Below are positions 34,245 to 44,513 of a stretch of DNA of 64,000 bases, piece after piece. The number at the start of each line of letters is the position of its first letter. Positions within the stretch are counted from its first letter, which is position 1. The DNA comes from Bacteroidales bacterium (GTDB lineage: Bacteria > Bacteroidota > Bacteroidia > Bacteroidales > Tenuifilaceae): contig RPRQ01000011.1 in the NCBI GenBank assembly GCA_003818205.1, positions 1 to 64,000 on the forward strand, in the 5' to 3' direction. The notes beneath the pieces were generated by a model. That model did no database searches and was not told the origin of the DNA. It saw nothing but the letters and a program-made list of their open reading frames with translations. Made by a program: the position numbers and the translations under genes.

Positions 34245-35657
34245 TTAATACCCTGGGTTTTGAACCATATTAGGGTTTGTATCCAACTCGTTTTTTGGAA
34301 TAGGGCAAACCATTGTTGTGCCATAAGCCTGAGCTGAAGCAGTTTTGTTAAGTCTGGTCATATTCTGACCTGTTCTATTTATATCCCAAATATCGTTCCC
34401 TTCAAAACAAAGTTCCATTTTTCTTTCTAACATTACTCTGTCTATAAGGGCTTGACCTGTTAGCGTAGCAGGGATTGTTACGGGTACAGTTAGAGCTCTA
34501 TTGCTAATGACCTGAATGTCAGCCCTAGCTGCACTTTCTCTCACCGCATCTCCACCGCTTGCCAAGGCTGCTCTTGCATTTGCTTCCGCCCTGATTAAAC
34601 GCATTTCGGCCAAACGTAAAATAATAGTATTAGCCTGACTATTTATTTGCTTATTAGGACGCTGATGAGAAGAAACTAATTTAAAAAAACCTGCTCTACG
34701 CTTATCATTAGCCGTATATAAAGCATATTGCTCATCCGAAACCGCAAAATAATTATAATTTTGATACATACCCCAAATGGCATCACTCCCTCTATTATCT
34801 GATGCGGTCATAGATATTTGAAAAATAGTTTCTGTTGAGGCATCAAGAAAAATATTACCCATAGCAGCAGCATTAGCAGCAGGAACTAGAACAGGTTTAC
34901 CAGGGCCAGTACCATCAATAACTTGACCAGCCCAATAAGCGGCATTGGCCCAATCCTGTTTATATAAATAAACTCTTGCAAGAAGTGCTTTGGCTCCCCA
35001 CATTGTTATTAGATTATTATCGATATGGCTTGAAGTTAATTTACTAACAGCTGAATCTAAATCTGATATAATTTGAGCATAAACTTCAGCAACAGTAGCC
35101 CTTGTTGGTAATATATCTAAAGTAGGATCTGTAATTATAGGAACACCAAGAGATGCACCTGCATCCATTCCGTATGGTTGTCCAAATAAGCGTACTTGAT
35201 CAAAATAAGCTAACGCTCTACATGCATACACTTGACCCATATAATTATTTAGTGTTGCTATTCCTACCTTGGTTGTATCGCCATAGCTAGGATTAGCATT
35301 AATAATTTTTGTTGATCTGGCAATAACATAACTCGGCAAAGCGTATAAATCCTGTAAGCCTATTGTTGTATTGGTCATAAGGTGTAAATAAGGATCTGCA
35401 CCCCTATTAAGCTCAGCGGCGTCCTTACATATATTTCCCATTACATCAGGAAATATTACAAAATATCTACCATAGTAACCCGATGATTTGAACGAGCTAT
35501 ACAATCCATTTGTAGCATTTTTTAGATCTTCTATCCTACTTAGTGCAATATCAGTAGAAATAGAACCTGTCGGTTTAACGTCTAGAAAATCTTCCTTACA
35601 TGAATATAGTAATATTCCTGTAAGCAGAACGAACAATATTTTTTTCATATTTTTCAA
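34245..35657 (-). CDS. SusD/RagB family nutrient-binding lipoprotein
   Basis: A 470-residue SusD-type protein. A lipoprotein signal (ILFVLLTGILLYSCKED, Cys at about 20) is followed by FLDVKPTGSIST, the family opening. TPR-like helices (AYFDQVRLFGQPYG, AKALLARVYLYKQDWANAAYWAGQVI) and the C-terminal RADIQVISNRAL and LERKMELCFEGNDIWDINRTG segments are diagnostic. It forms the lid of the TonB-dependent SusC partner encoded 19 bp upstream and binds the nutrient at the cell surface. No glycoside hydrolase or peptidase gene lies beside it, so the substrate cannot be inferred. Confidence 0.92.
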   Translation of the reverse strand: MKNMKKILFVLLTGILLYSCKEDFLDVKPTGSISTDIALSRIEDLKNATNGLYSSFKSSGYYGRYFVIFPDVMGNICKDAAELNRGADPYLHLMTNTTIGLQDLYALPSYVIARSTKIINANPSYGDTTKVGIATLNNYMGQVYACRALAYFDQVRLFGQPYGMDAGASLGVPIITDPTLDILPTRATVAEVYAQIISDLDSAVSKLTSSHIDNNLITMWGAKALLARVYLYKQDWANAAYWAGQVIDGTGPGKPVLVPAANAAAMGNIFLDASTETIFQISMTASDNRGSDAIWGMYQNYNYFAVSDEQYALYTANDKRRAGFFKLVSSHQRPNKQINSQANTIILRLAEMRLIRAEANARAALASGGDAVRESAARADIQVISNRALTVPVTIPATLTGQALIDRVMLERKMELCFEGNDIWDINRTGQNMTRLNKTASAQAYGTTMVCPIPKNELDTNPNMVQNPGY

Positions 35658-35676
35658 CTTTTAAGAATTTAACAAT

Positions 35677-38600
35677 TTAAAATTCAAGTTCAATACCCAC
35701 TGATATTGTTTTTGACTGTGGCTGAAATCCACCTGTAAATCCATTATCTGCTTGCTCAGGATCAAAATATAAATCTTTATCGCGCACCCATGTCCAGAAG
35801 TTCTGAGCTCTTAAGTAAATACTTGCAGAAGATAACTTTACCTTTTTAACCAATTTGCTATCAAATTGATAACTTAAATTTAAATTTCTTAAACGGATAA
35901 AAGATGCATCGTATAAATACCTAGTAGAGAAATCTTTATTAGCTTCAGCGGTAGGAGCAAATCTTGGATATTTGGTTATATCACCAGGTTTTTGCCATCT
36001 GCCCTCCCAAACTTCGGCTGCGGTTGCTCTGGGAAAGTAAGCTCCCTCACTCTGGTTGAACCGAGCCATTTTTTCATACACATAATTACCAAATGAATAA
36101 GCAAAAGCCACATCCAATGTTAAACCTTTCCAGCTTATACTAGTTCCAAAGCCACCATATAAGTCAGGCGATGCTTTAGTGTTTGTGTAAAATTGTTTCG
36201 CTTTTGTAATATCGCTTGTAACATTTGTTTTTGTTTCATCAGTGTACCACAATGGTAATCCTGAACCAACATCAACACCCGCCCAATGATACAAATAGAA
36301 AGAAGAAAAGTCTTTGCCTTCTTCATGTCTTTGGTAATCATTATACATATATGGTTCACCAGGAATAGATACTATCTCATTTTTATTTTTTGAAATATTA
36401 AAATTCGCACTCCATGTTATTGCTTTTGTTTTAATTATATCTCCTGATAATGTTAATTCTATACCTCTATTCTGCATATCGGCTACATTAGCTGTAATAG
36501 TAGAGAACCCAGTCGAATAAGAAACAGGTTTTGGAAATATTAATTCTGAATTAAGCCTATTATAATAGGTAAAATCAATTGAAACCCTTTTAAACAAACC
36601 TAAATCAAAGCCTATATCTGTAGTATTTTGCGTTTCCCATGTTAACTTGTTGTTTCCGGGTACGGTAGGAACAGTTCCTGGTACATCATTATAGGTAACC
36701 CCTGCGGTATAAGTACTTCTCCATACATAATTACCTATTGATTCATTTCCTGTAATACCATAGCTAGCACGTAGTTTAAGTTCATCAATAAAATTTATGT
36801 CTTTAATAAAACTTTCCTCATGTAATCGCCACGATGCACCTATCGAATAAAAATTACCCCATCTTTTTTCGCTACCAAACCTTGATGAACCATCTCGTCT
36901 ATAGCTTAGGTTAACATAGTATTTCGAATTAAAATTGTATGTTATCCTAGAAAAAAGGGAAACCATCGCATTTTCTAATAAGGATGAGGATGCCGTTGTC
37001 GGAACAGCTGCTGTTGATAAGGTATGTAAATCAGGATGAGCATAGGTATTGCCTGCTGCAGTATTTAATCTTGTTGAGGTTTTCGTTGCCTCATAACCCA
37101 CCAAAACACCAATGCTATGTTTACCAAATACCTTGTTATAATCAAGTGTTTCTGTTCCAGTCCAATTTATCCGGTTTGTTGCGGCTTCAACTCCTTGTCC
37201 TTTATTGGTATAACCATCACCACCAAACGGGTTTTCGTAGGAAAACTCCCTAACACCAAGTAAATCTACACTCCAAGCTGTTTTAAATTTAAGACCATCA
37301 ATAATATTTACAGTAACAGCTACGTTATCCATTACCCTTTGTTGTTTTATCCAACGCTCATCATCTTCATACTGTCCAACATAGTTATTCCCAGACATGA
37401 TTTTATAAGCACCATAAAACTGATGGCCATAATACGCCTTGCCATCATCACCATGTACTGGAATAATAGCAGGAAGAAATAACTGTCCATACACAGGGTT
37501 GTTAAATCCTGTTTGATCTTTAACAACATTCTGTAATGTTTGTGATAAAGACATATTGTTATCTACGGATACACGCTCATTAATTTTAGCTTTCAAATTA
37601 AGTCTTCCTGCTATTCGTTCATGAGATGTACCAAGCATAACCCCCTTCTGATCGTTATACGATAATGAAGAAAAGTAGCTAACATTTTCATTACCTCCTT
37701 CGGCGCTAATATTTAAATCCTTTGTGATTCCAGTTTTTTTAAGTTCTTCAACCCAGTTAGTATTTGCTCTATCGGCATAAGGGAATACTGCACGAAATCT
37801 CTCTCTGGCTAAATCCTCAGTAGCAACTCTGAAACTTGCATTTGTTGAAATCAGTGACATGTGAACAAAATATTCTTCGTATTGCGCAGCATTCATTGAT
37901 GTTGGCAAAATATCGTCAACAGCGTAAGAAGATACACCGTATGATGAACTAACTTTAATTTTACCCTTTCCTGCTTTACCCGATTTGGTAGTTATAAGTA
38001 TAACTCCATTAGCCGCTCGCGAACCATAAATTGCAGTTGCCGATGCATCTTTTAAAACAGTAAGACTTGCAATATCGTTAGGGTTAATTGTTGACATCGC
38101 ATTGGAACTTGTACCATCATTATCAATATCGTTCCCACTAGCTGCAGAACCCGACAAAACAACAACACCATCGATAACATAAAGAGGTCCTCTACCGGCT
38201 GAAATAGAGCCAACGCCGCGAACACGGACATTAACAGCAGCTCCTGGCTGCCCATCAAGGCTAGTCATCTTAACGCCAACAGCATTACCCTGTAGCGCTT
38301 GTTCAAGGCTAGTAATAGACATTTTTTCGATCTTCTCTCCACCAACTTTCTGTATTGAACCTGTTGTAGCTTCTTTTGTGGTTGTACCATAACCAACAAC
38401 AACTAATTCACCAATCGTAAGGGCTTCGGGCTCCATAACAGCATTAATAACATCTCCGCTAATGGTAACCTCTTGCGTTTTCAATCCTATAAATGAGAAC
38501 ACCAATACCGTAGCATCGGCAGGAACATTTAAAGAATACTTTCCATCTAAATCGGTTTGAATCCCCGTTGTAGTTCCTTTTACAACAACCGATACACCCG

Positions 38601-38718
38601 GAATACCCTTTCCATCATCGGATGAGGTAACCGTTCCTGTAATCTGCCTTGTTTGCGCTAGGGCAGTAAAAGAGCACAGGAAGAAAAACATTCCAAAAAA
38701 GACTAGTCTTTTCTTCAT
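35677..38718 (-). CDS. SusC/RagA TonB-dependent outer membrane transporter
   Basis: A 1013-residue outer-membrane receptor. Signal peptide to about residue 22 (CSFTALAQ), carboxypeptidase-regulatory-like domain about 26-105 (GTVTSSDDGKGIPGVSVVVKG), then the GELVVVGYGTTTKEATTGSI box and the TonB plug (ASATAIYGSRAANGVILITTKSGK), then a beta-barrel ending in SVGIELEF with terminal Phe. It imports nutrients across the outer membrane with energy from TonB. It is the first gene of the SusCD-lipoprotein operon. A 13-bp-stem hairpin lies 76 bp upstream, and the TPR-HTH regulator gene precedes that. Confidence 0.93.
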   Translation of the reverse strand: MKKRLVFFGMFFFLCSFTALAQTRQITGTVTSSDDGKGIPGVSVVVKGTTTGIQTDLDGKYSLNVPADATVLVFSFIGLKTQEVTISGDVINAVMEPEALTIGELVVVGYGTTTKEATTGSIQKVGGEKIEKMSITSLEQALQGNAVGVKMTSLDGQPGAAVNVRVRGVGSISAGRGPLYVIDGVVVLSGSAASGNDIDNDGTSSNAMSTINPNDIASLTVLKDASATAIYGSRAANGVILITTKSGKAGKGKIKVSSSYGVSSYAVDDILPTSMNAAQYEEYFVHMSLISTNASFRVATEDLARERFRAVFPYADRANTNWVEELKKTGITKDLNISAEGGNENVSYFSSLSYNDQKGVMLGTSHERIAGRLNLKAKINERVSVDNNMSLSQTLQNVVKDQTGFNNPVYGQLFLPAIIPVHGDDGKAYYGHQFYGAYKIMSGNNYVGQYEDDERWIKQQRVMDNVAVTVNIIDGLKFKTAWSVDLLGVREFSYENPFGGDGYTNKGQGVEAATNRINWTGTETLDYNKVFGKHSIGVLVGYEATKTSTRLNTAAGNTYAHPDLHTLSTAAVPTTASSSLLENAMVSLFSRITYNFNSKYYVNLSYRRDGSSRFGSEKRWGNFYSIGASWRLHEESFIKDINFIDELKLRASYGITGNESIGNYVWRSTYTAGVTYNDVPGTVPTVPGNNKLTWETQNTTDIGFDLGLFKRVSIDFTYYNRLNSELIFPKPVSYSTGFSTITANVADMQNRGIELTLSGDIIKTKAITWSANFNISKNKNEIVSIPGEPYMYNDYQRHEEGKDFSSFYLYHWAGVDVGSGLPLWYTDETKTNVTSDITKAKQFYTNTKASPDLYGGFGTSISWKGLTLDVAFAYSFGNYVYEKMARFNQSEGAYFPRATAAEVWEGRWQKPGDITKYPRFAPTAEANKDFSTRYLYDASFIRLRNLNLSYQFDSKLVKKVKLSSASIYLRAQNFWTWVRDKDLYFDPEQADNGFTGGFQPQSKTISVGIELEF

Positions 38719-38793
38719 AAGTTAAGTTTTTAGGGTTAATGAATTTTTGGTTTTATAGATGGGTTCGAAGGATTCGAAGAAATTTGAAACAAT

Positions 38794-38820
38794 AGGAGAT
38801 GTCAATCATTGACATCTCCT
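38794..38820 (-). terminator. Hairpin between TPR regulator and SusC genes
   Basis: AGGAGATGTCAAT (38794-38806) and its exact complement (38808-38820) form a 13-bp stem around one base. It could terminate the upstream regulator gene or act in the SusC leader; a weak U-rich tail (ATTGTTTC on the minus strand) favours termination. Confidence 0.6.
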
Positions 38821-38977
38821 AATTGTTTACCTTAAAACCTATCTATGAAAAACTGATCGCTAAAATATACCGAGTTCTATCATCAAGAGGGAAAAGGAGG
38901 GCACAAAGGGTTAACGGTTGAAAAAAAACTATTACAATCAGCTAACAAAACTACCTATTGCGCTATTATTCTGATTA

Positions 38978-40801
38978 TTACGAAGGCAACAGTTCGTTCA
39001 AATAGTTCGATATATCCTTAGATGGGGGTAGGTTCATTTTCTTTCGTAAACGGCTTTTTGCTACAAGAACGCTTCGGGGTGTTTGCTTTGTTATTGTAGA
39101 AATCTCCTTTGTAGAAAAATTTAGAAAGATTAGCGCAGCGAGCCTTCGTTCGCTTATGGTTAGGGTTGGAAAGAGCGAAAGGAGTATATCGTAAAAATTC
39201 TTGTTGACCTTTGAAAACCGTAGCTCAAACTCCGACCAAATATCCTTATTCTGATTATGCTCAAGATCGAGGATTAGCTGCTGGATTTTGTGCTTTCCCT
39301 GTACGCCGAATTCCGATTGTAGAGTCTTGAGCTGCTGAATGGCGTATTTAACCTCCGATGAATCATTTCCGAGTTGTAATGTTTTAGTTACCAATTCCTT
39401 GCCCTGAACAATCAGCTCATCATTTTGAATATCTATCGTTTTCTCAAGGCTCTTCTTGATACTCTCATTTGCTTTAACCTTACCCCTTTGTATTAGCAGT
39501 AAAATCCAGAAAACCAATATCAGAATAGTCAAAAACCCAATGATTATGACATACCTTTGTAAGATATTATGCTTTTCAACCTTTTGTATTTCATAGTCCT
39601 TCGTTTGCAGGTATCTGTACTCCTCTTCGGTAATCTGGAAAAAACTTTTGGAGTGGTATAGCGAATCGTCAACCTCTTTATACTTTTTAAGATAATCATA
39701 AGCCTTAGCTAAATCGTTTTTAGATCGATACAATTCGCTAAGCCTAAAGGCAACCTTAGCCTTCAAACTCTTGCTATTGACAATACCACATAGTTTATAT
39801 GACTTAACAAGGTAATATTCAAGCGAATCATCCACACCCTTTAAATCATAGAATCGAGCAAGGCTTTCGAAGGTATTTGCAAGTTTTAGAAGATTTCCTG
39901 ATTTTTCATACTTAACCTTACAAAGGTTTAGGTAATATAAAGCCGGTTTGAAATTACCTAAATAGGCATATGCCAAACCCATATTATTATATCTTGTTAA
40001 TAATTCTTCAACACGACCTAAGCCTTTTTCAATTTCGATGCTTTTTTGAAAGTTCGCCAAAGCATCCTGATATTTCTTTAGATTTAATAGTACAGTTCCT
40101 TTATTATTCAGTATCGTTGATACCCCCCGTTTATCTAGTAAATGTTTATAGTAGGCATCGCTTAGATTGTAGTACGATAATGATTTTTCGTAGTTCTCAA
40201 GGTTCTTATAGGTTACCCCAATGCTATTATAGGTATTCGCTATTTGTAATGAATCATTGATACTCAAATAGTATTGAAGAGAGGTAAAAGCAATCCTTAG
40301 CACCTCTGAGTAGTTACCTATGTTTCGATAGTAAGACAGTAATATTTGTTTGGTCAAATTGACCCCAAGCTCATTATCCTTTTCATTATTAATGACCAAT
40401 GATTTATTGATACTCTCAAACATTAACCCTATTTCACCAATATTTAGGTAAATTCGAGCTAGGTTATCGTAGATTGATGCAACATCCATCTGACTATTCG
40501 ATGCCTTCGAGTACTCTAAAGCTTTAAAGTAAAAGCCTAGTGCTTTATCGTAGTTCCCTTCATACCTATTGGTATTCCCTAAAGAAGTATTGACATAGAA
40601 TAATGTTTTTTCATTTTTCGAGGTTTTTGCAATGGATAAGATTTTCCCTTTATAGTACTCAACCTTATTTGAGTCAACACCTCTATTCTGCCTTAGCTGA
40701 CTCCTGAAGAATAATAACGAATCGTCCTGTGAGTAGAGCGCATTACTTTGAATAATAAATAAGACGACACCTATTTGTATGCTTAAGATTACCCTTCTCA
40801 T
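38978..40801 (-). CDS. TPR-repeat membrane regulator with C-terminal HTH
   Basis: A protein of about 607 residues. An N-terminal signal (MRRVILSIQIGVVLFIIQSNALYSQ), seven or more TPR units (SNTYNSIGVTYKNLENYEKSLSYYNLSDAYY and similar, to about residue 390), one membrane helix (YVIIIGFLTILILVFWILLLI), a coiled coil, and a C-terminal LuxR-like HTH (LTISERRLAALIFLNFSTKEISTITKQTPRSVLVAKSRLRKKM). The layout is periplasmic TPR sensor, membrane, cytoplasmic DNA-binding domain. Proteins of this kind in Bacteroidota often neighbour SusCD loci, so it probably controls the operon downstream. The ATG at 40801 is chosen because it begins the signal peptide; one at 40825 adds eight residues. Confidence 0.8.
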   Translation of the reverse strand: MRRVILSIQIGVVLFIIQSNALYSQDDSLLFFRSQLRQNRGVDSNKVEYYKGKILSIAKTSKNEKTLFYVNTSLGNTNRYEGNYDKALGFYFKALEYSKASNSQMDVASIYDNLARIYLNIGEIGLMFESINKSLVINNEKDNELGVNLTKQILLSYYRNIGNYSEVLRIAFTSLQYYLSINDSLQIANTYNSIGVTYKNLENYEKSLSYYNLSDAYYKHLLDKRGVSTILNNKGTVLLNLKKYQDALANFQKSIEIEKGLGRVEELLTRYNNMGLAYAYLGNFKPALYYLNLCKVKYEKSGNLLKLANTFESLARFYDLKGVDDSLEYYLVKSYKLCGIVNSKSLKAKVAFRLSELYRSKNDLAKAYDYLKKYKEVDDSLYHSKSFFQITEEEYRYLQTKDYEIQKVEKHNILQRYVIIIGFLTILILVFWILLLIQRGKVKANESIKKSLEKTIDIQNDELIVQGKELVTKTLQLGNDSSEVKYAIQQLKTLQSEFGVQGKHKIQQLILDLEHNQNKDIWSEFELRFSKVNKNFYDILLSLFPTLTISERRLAALIFLNFSTKEISTITKQTPRSVLVAKSRLRKKMNLPPSKDISNYLNELLPS

Positions 40802-40897
40802 GATGATAATTGATACGTTAAGCACGCAATGATAACAAATTATTACTTATTCAAAAACTAAAATGTATATTTATTCGTCCTAAAAAGTACATACGCT

Positions 40898-41341
40898 ATG
40901 GTTACAGCAAAGTTGACCGACCTTCATCGTTACACCTCACTTCATCCTCTATTTCAAAAGGTTGAGGAATTCCTCAGAACCTATAAATTCGGTGACCCGG
41001 GTGAAAGAATATATATCGATGGTGATATGCTATTCGCTATCCCTGCCCTCGACAAAGCAAAGTTAAAGGAGAACGCACCCCTTGAGGCGCACAATCGCTA
41101 TATCGATATTCAGGTTTGCCTTGAGGGCAACGAAACCATGGGTTGGAGAAGTCGCACTGATTGCCATAGCCCAAAATCATCCTTTGATACAGAAAAGGAT
41201 ATTGTTCTTTATAATGATAAATCACTCTTCTACTTTGACGTTCCAGCAGGCTCATTCGCCATTTTCTTCCCTGAGGATTGCCATGCGCCAATGATTGGCG
41301 AGGGGGTTATTAAGAAAGTGATATTTAAGGTGGAAGTTTAG
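40898..41341 (+). CDS. YhcH/YjgK/YiaL family cupin-like protein
   Basis: A 147-residue protein of the DUF386 family. Hallmarks are PLEAHNRYIDIQVCLEGNETMGWRS at about 61-85 and the metal-ligand motif FAIFFPEDCHAPMIGEG near 120-135, with KKVIFKVEV at the end. Relatives (NanQ, EbgC) act as anomerases or accessory proteins in sialic-acid and sugar metabolism, so a sugar-related role is plausible. It stands alone, divergent from the TPR regulator gene. A bidirectional terminator separates it from cysK. Confidence 0.85.
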   Translation: MVTAKLTDLHRYTSLHPLFQKVEEFLRTYKFGDPGERIYIDGDMLFAIPALDKAKLKENAPLEAHNRYIDIQVCLEGNETMGWRSRTDCHSPKSSFDTEKDIVLYNDKSLFYFDVPAGSFAIFFPEDCHAPMIGEGVIKKVIFKVEV

Positions 41342-41415
41342 TAAAACGAGGTGAAGAATTATAAATCTGCTATTATTGCACACAATCAAACTTAAAACTT
41401 CAACCACATCCAATT

Positions 41416-41456
41416 AATAGTTCCGAACTTCTCGAAAGTTCGGAACTATTTTTATT
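41416..41456. terminator. Bidirectional terminator, YhcH-like gene / cysK
   Basis: AATAGTTCCGAACTT (41416-41430) and AAGTTCGGAACTATT (41436-41450) form a perfect 15-bp stem with a 5-nt loop, A-flanked on one side and T-flanked on the other. It lies between two convergent genes and ends against the cysK stop. Confidence 0.85.
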
Positions 41457-42366
41457 AGAACAATCCATCAACCGAAAAATAACGCTCTCCCGTATCATAA
41501 GCAAATGTTAACACCTTTGAACCAACAGGAATCTCAGGTATTTTTTTTGCAATTGCTGCGAGCGATGCCCCTGATGAAATACCAACAAGTAAACCCTCAT
41601 CAAGTGCGGCTCGGCGAGTATAGTCATACGCTTCATCCTTGTTAATTGTAATTACGCCATCAAGAATTTTCATATTAAGATTACCCGGAATAAAGTTTGG
41701 GCCAATCCCTTGAAGTGGGTGTGGACCTGGCTTTCCACCGCTAATTATTGGTGACAGCTCTGGCTCTACAGCAAACACCTTCAATTTTGGGAATTTTGAT
41801 TTCAATATTTCAGCAACCCCTGATATATGTCCACCCGTACCTACTCCACTTATTAAATAATCAATCCCATCTGGAAAATCATTGATGATCTCCTGGGCTG
41901 TTGTTTTACGATGAATATCAACGTTTGCAGGGTTATCGAATTGCGATGGCATCCAAGCATTCTTATCACCTTGAACAATCTCTACTGCCTTATCCAAAGC
42001 GGCTTTCATACCCCCCTCGCGGGGTGTTAATACGAAAGTCGCACCGTAAACCGACATCAGTTTCCTACGCTCAACGCTAAACGATTCGGGCATTACAAGA
42101 ATCATTTTGTAACCCTTAACCGCAGCAACCATTGCCAACCCTACACCTGTATTCCCTGATGTTGGTTCAACGATTACCATTCCGGGTTTCAATATACCAT
42201 TCCGTTCAGCATCTTCAATCATTGCAAGAGCAATTCTATCCTTGATACTTCCGCCAGGATTGGCTTTTTCGAATTTCACCCATACTTCACGATCAGTAGG
42301 GAATAACTTGTTAACTCGAATATGAGGGGTATTACCTATGGTTTCTAATACATTATTTGCTTTCAT
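41455..42366 (-). CDS. cysK: Cysteine synthase (O-acetylserine sulfhydrylase)
   Basis: A 303-residue fold-type II PLP enzyme. The PLP lysine (Lys42) lies in [12 protein letters not shown], the substrate loop is [15 protein letters not shown] near 68-82, and the phosphate-binding loop is [14 protein letters not shown] near 173-186. It makes cysteine from O-acetylserine and sulfide. The serine acetyltransferase gene lies upstream on the same strand (172 bp apart) and supplies the substrate; the two enzymes often form a complex. Two perfect hairpins lie in the gap between them. Confidence 0.93.
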   Translation of the reverse strand: MKANNVLETIGNTPHIRVNKLFPTDREVWVKFEKANPGGSIKDRIALAMIEDAERNGILKPGMVIVEPTSGNTGVGLAMVAAVKGYKMILVMPESFSVERRKLMSVYGATFVLTPREGGMKAALDKAVEIVQGDKNAWMPSQFDNPANVDIHRKTTAQEIINDFPDGIDYLISGVGTGGHISGVAEILKSKFPKLKVFAVEPELSPIISGGKPGPHPLQGIGPNFIPGNLNMKILDGVITINKDEAYDYTRRAALDEGLLVGISSGASLAAIAKKIPEIPVGSKVLTFAYDTGERYFSVDGLF

Positions 42367-42409
42367 TATTTTTAGAATTTATAAAATGAATATAGCTAGT
42401 CTATGAGAT

Positions 42410-42465
42410 GTGTAGCAGCTACACGGATTTTGAGTGAAAAGTATAAGAGTCCTGTTACACAGGAC
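42410..42465 (-). promoter_or_regulatory. Two hairpins in the cysE-cysK gap
   Basis: GTGTAGC (42410-42416) pairs with GCTACAC (42418-42424), and GTCCTGT (42449-42455) pairs with ACAGGAC (42459-42465). Both are perfect short stems in the transcribed leader of cysK. No known riboswitch class was recognised. They may be a processing, attenuation or terminator structure. Confidence 0.4.
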
Positions 42466-42538
42466 AACAGCCAGCGGATAGAGTCTTAAAACCAATATTC
42501 AATATCAAAAAGAATATACTCATTCTGTTTATTGAGAA

Positions 42539-43390
42539 TCAAATTACAAAATTGATGGGCTCATTAAAGCCCTTACCATTCCTTATTATCACCTCACTTT
42601 TATGATAAACAACCGAATTAGGCAGGACGCTCTCGGTGAGCCATACATTACCTCCAATTATCGTATCGTGACCAATCACAGTATTGCCACCAAGAATAGT
42701 AGTTCCTGAATAAACAATCACATTATCCTCAATGGTTGGATGACGTTTTGCATTAGCTAACCCTTTGCTTACGCTCAATGCGCCAAGCGTAACCCCTTGA
42801 TATATCTTGACATTCTTACCAATCACCGTTGTCTCACCAATCACAATACCAGTGCCATGATCGATATAAAAATTCTCGCCGATGGTTGCTCCTGGATTAA
42901 TATCAATTCCTGTTTTGCTATGAGCATACTCGCTTATAACACGAGGGATTACAGGTATTCTTAAACGATATAGGACATTGGCAAAGCGATGTACAGCAAT
43001 AGCATAGAAACCCGGGTAGCAAAGCATAATCTCCTCTACCGAGAAAGCGGCAGGATCGTTCTTTAAAAACATCTCCGAATCGTCTAACAATTTTTCGTAG
43101 ATATCAGGGATTTGAGAAAAGAAGCTATTCGATAAGCTGTCGATATCACCAGCCAACTCCTTTTCGATAGGTAGAAGTAAACTTTTATAACGAAATTGTA
43201 GCTCACGCCACTTCAAATCAACCTCATCGGATGTTCTATGAGCATTAACCTTAACCGGGAATATCAATGTAACCAACTCATCAACAAACTCTTGGGTTTG
43301 CTTCATTGATGGTACAGCCTGTAAAAGGCTTTTATTCTTACTATGTAACTTCTTTGGGAAACTTTCTATTTTAGATTTATTAGAATCCAT
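42539..43390 (-). CDS. cysE: Serine O-acetyltransferase
   Basis: A protein of about 283 residues. The C-terminal half is a left-handed beta-helix of hexapeptide repeats with the acceptor-binding motif TGIDINPGATIGENFYIDHGTGIVIGETTVIGKN and GVTLGALSV. The N-terminal half is helical, as in the longer EpsC/CysE forms. It acetylates serine with acetyl-CoA, the committed step of cysteine synthesis. The ATG at 43390 (MDSNKSKIE) is chosen; an ATG at 43528 would add 46 hydrophobic residues unlike the family. It is followed by cysK on the same strand. Confidence 0.9.
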   Translation of the reverse strand: MDSNKSKIESFPKKLHSKNKSLLQAVPSMKQTQEFVDELVTLIFPVKVNAHRTSDEVDLKWRELQFRYKSLLLPIEKELAGDIDSLSNSFFSQIPDIYEKLLDDSEMFLKNDPAAFSVEEIMLCYPGFYAIAVHRFANVLYRLRIPVIPRVISEYAHSKTGIDINPGATIGENFYIDHGTGIVIGETTVIGKNVKIYQGVTLGALSVSKGLANAKRHPTIEDNVIVYSGTTILGGNTVIGHDTIIGGNVWLTESVLPNSVVYHKSEVIIRNGKGFNEPINFVI

Positions 43391-43594
43391 TACAATATCA
43401 ACTAAAAGAACTTCACAAAAATAGCTATATTTATTTAGTATGATTATTAATAAGAGAAAAAGTTTAGATAATCTAGGTGAAATAATACCAAAAGTTAAAT
43501 AAGAAAAATTATAAATAGATTGTAACATTGGCTATTCTAAATCGTCTTAATTTTATTAAAATCAAATAAGTTTAAAATATTAATGCTATAATCA

Positions 43595-44512
43595 ATGAAA
43601 AACACATTAACCCTTCTAGTTCTCTCAATAATTATTACATCATGTACTTATAAGATAAATGAGAAAACAGCATTTACACCTACAAAATATAACCCTGAAT
43701 CAATAAGAAAATATTGCGATTCGTGTTCAGAATCTAAGAGAAATATGTTTTTAATGATTGTCGAAAAAATAACAGGAACTAATGATTCAAAAATAATACA
43801 GAGTGATTCAATCAACATTGCAAGAAATTTCTTTAATATAAATGATAGCATTACTCTTGAGTATTTTGAATATTCTCCAAATAAGTATGATAAAACAATC
43901 TTCTTCTTTATAGGAAATCAATCGAATCAAATTGCTTATCTAGAAAATTTAATAGCCCTCTCGATAAAATCAAACTCAAAAATTTATGCTCTAAACTATC
44001 GTGGATATGGTCAAAGTACAGGAATCCCCTCTTTTAAAACCCAGTTCTCAGATAATCAACTATTTTACAATTTTATAAAACCGAATATTGAATCAAAAAT
44101 ACCTATTTCAATGGGGTATTCACTGGGGTCAGTCTTCGCAACTGATTTAGCATTAAACAATGAATTATCTGAACTGATTCTACTAGCTCCAGTATCCAAT
44201 ACAGAAGATATGATAGAGCACTACAGAATACAATCTACATCTGGTTTAAAAAAAATACTAAGACCTTTTATAAGATTAAAGGTAGATGATTTTTTGATGA
44301 ATATTAGCAACGTTTCTAAGATTAATGCTTACAAGAATAAACTACGGATTTTTCATGCAATAGATGACAAATCGTTACCCTATGAAATGGGGAAAAAACT
44401 ATTTGACATTTCTAATTCGTTGGATAAAAAACTTTATACTCTTAAATCAGGTGGTCATAGTGCACCCTTCAAAGCTTATAATTGGGAGGAAATAATTATG
44501 ACTATTAAATAA
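43595..44512 (+). CDS. Alpha/beta-hydrolase lipoprotein
   Basis: A 305-residue protein with a lipoprotein signal (TLTLLVLSIIITSCTY, Cys at about residue 17). The hydrolase fold shows YALNYRGYGQSTG near 128-140, the nucleophile elbow SMGYSLGSVFA near 169-179, the Asp in AIDDKSLPYE and the His in SGGHSAPF near the end, so a catalytic triad is complete. It is probably a membrane-anchored esterase or lipase of unknown substrate. It is AT-rich. It is convergent with speA, with a perfect hairpin terminator between. Confidence 0.8.
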   Translation: MKNTLTLLVLSIIITSCTYKINEKTAFTPTKYNPESIRKYCDSCSESKRNMFLMIVEKITGTNDSKIIQSDSINIARNFFNINDSITLEYFEYSPNKYDKTIFFFIGNQSNQIAYLENLIALSIKSNSKIYALNYRGYGQSTGIPSFKTQFSDNQLFYNFIKPNIESKIPISMGYSLGSVFATDLALNNELSELILLAPVSNTEDMIEHYRIQSTSGLKKILRPFIRLKVDDFLMNISNVSKINAYKNKLRIFHAIDDKSLPYEMGKKLFDISNSLDKKLYTLKSGGHSAPFKAYNWEEIIMTIK

Positions 44513-44513
44513 A

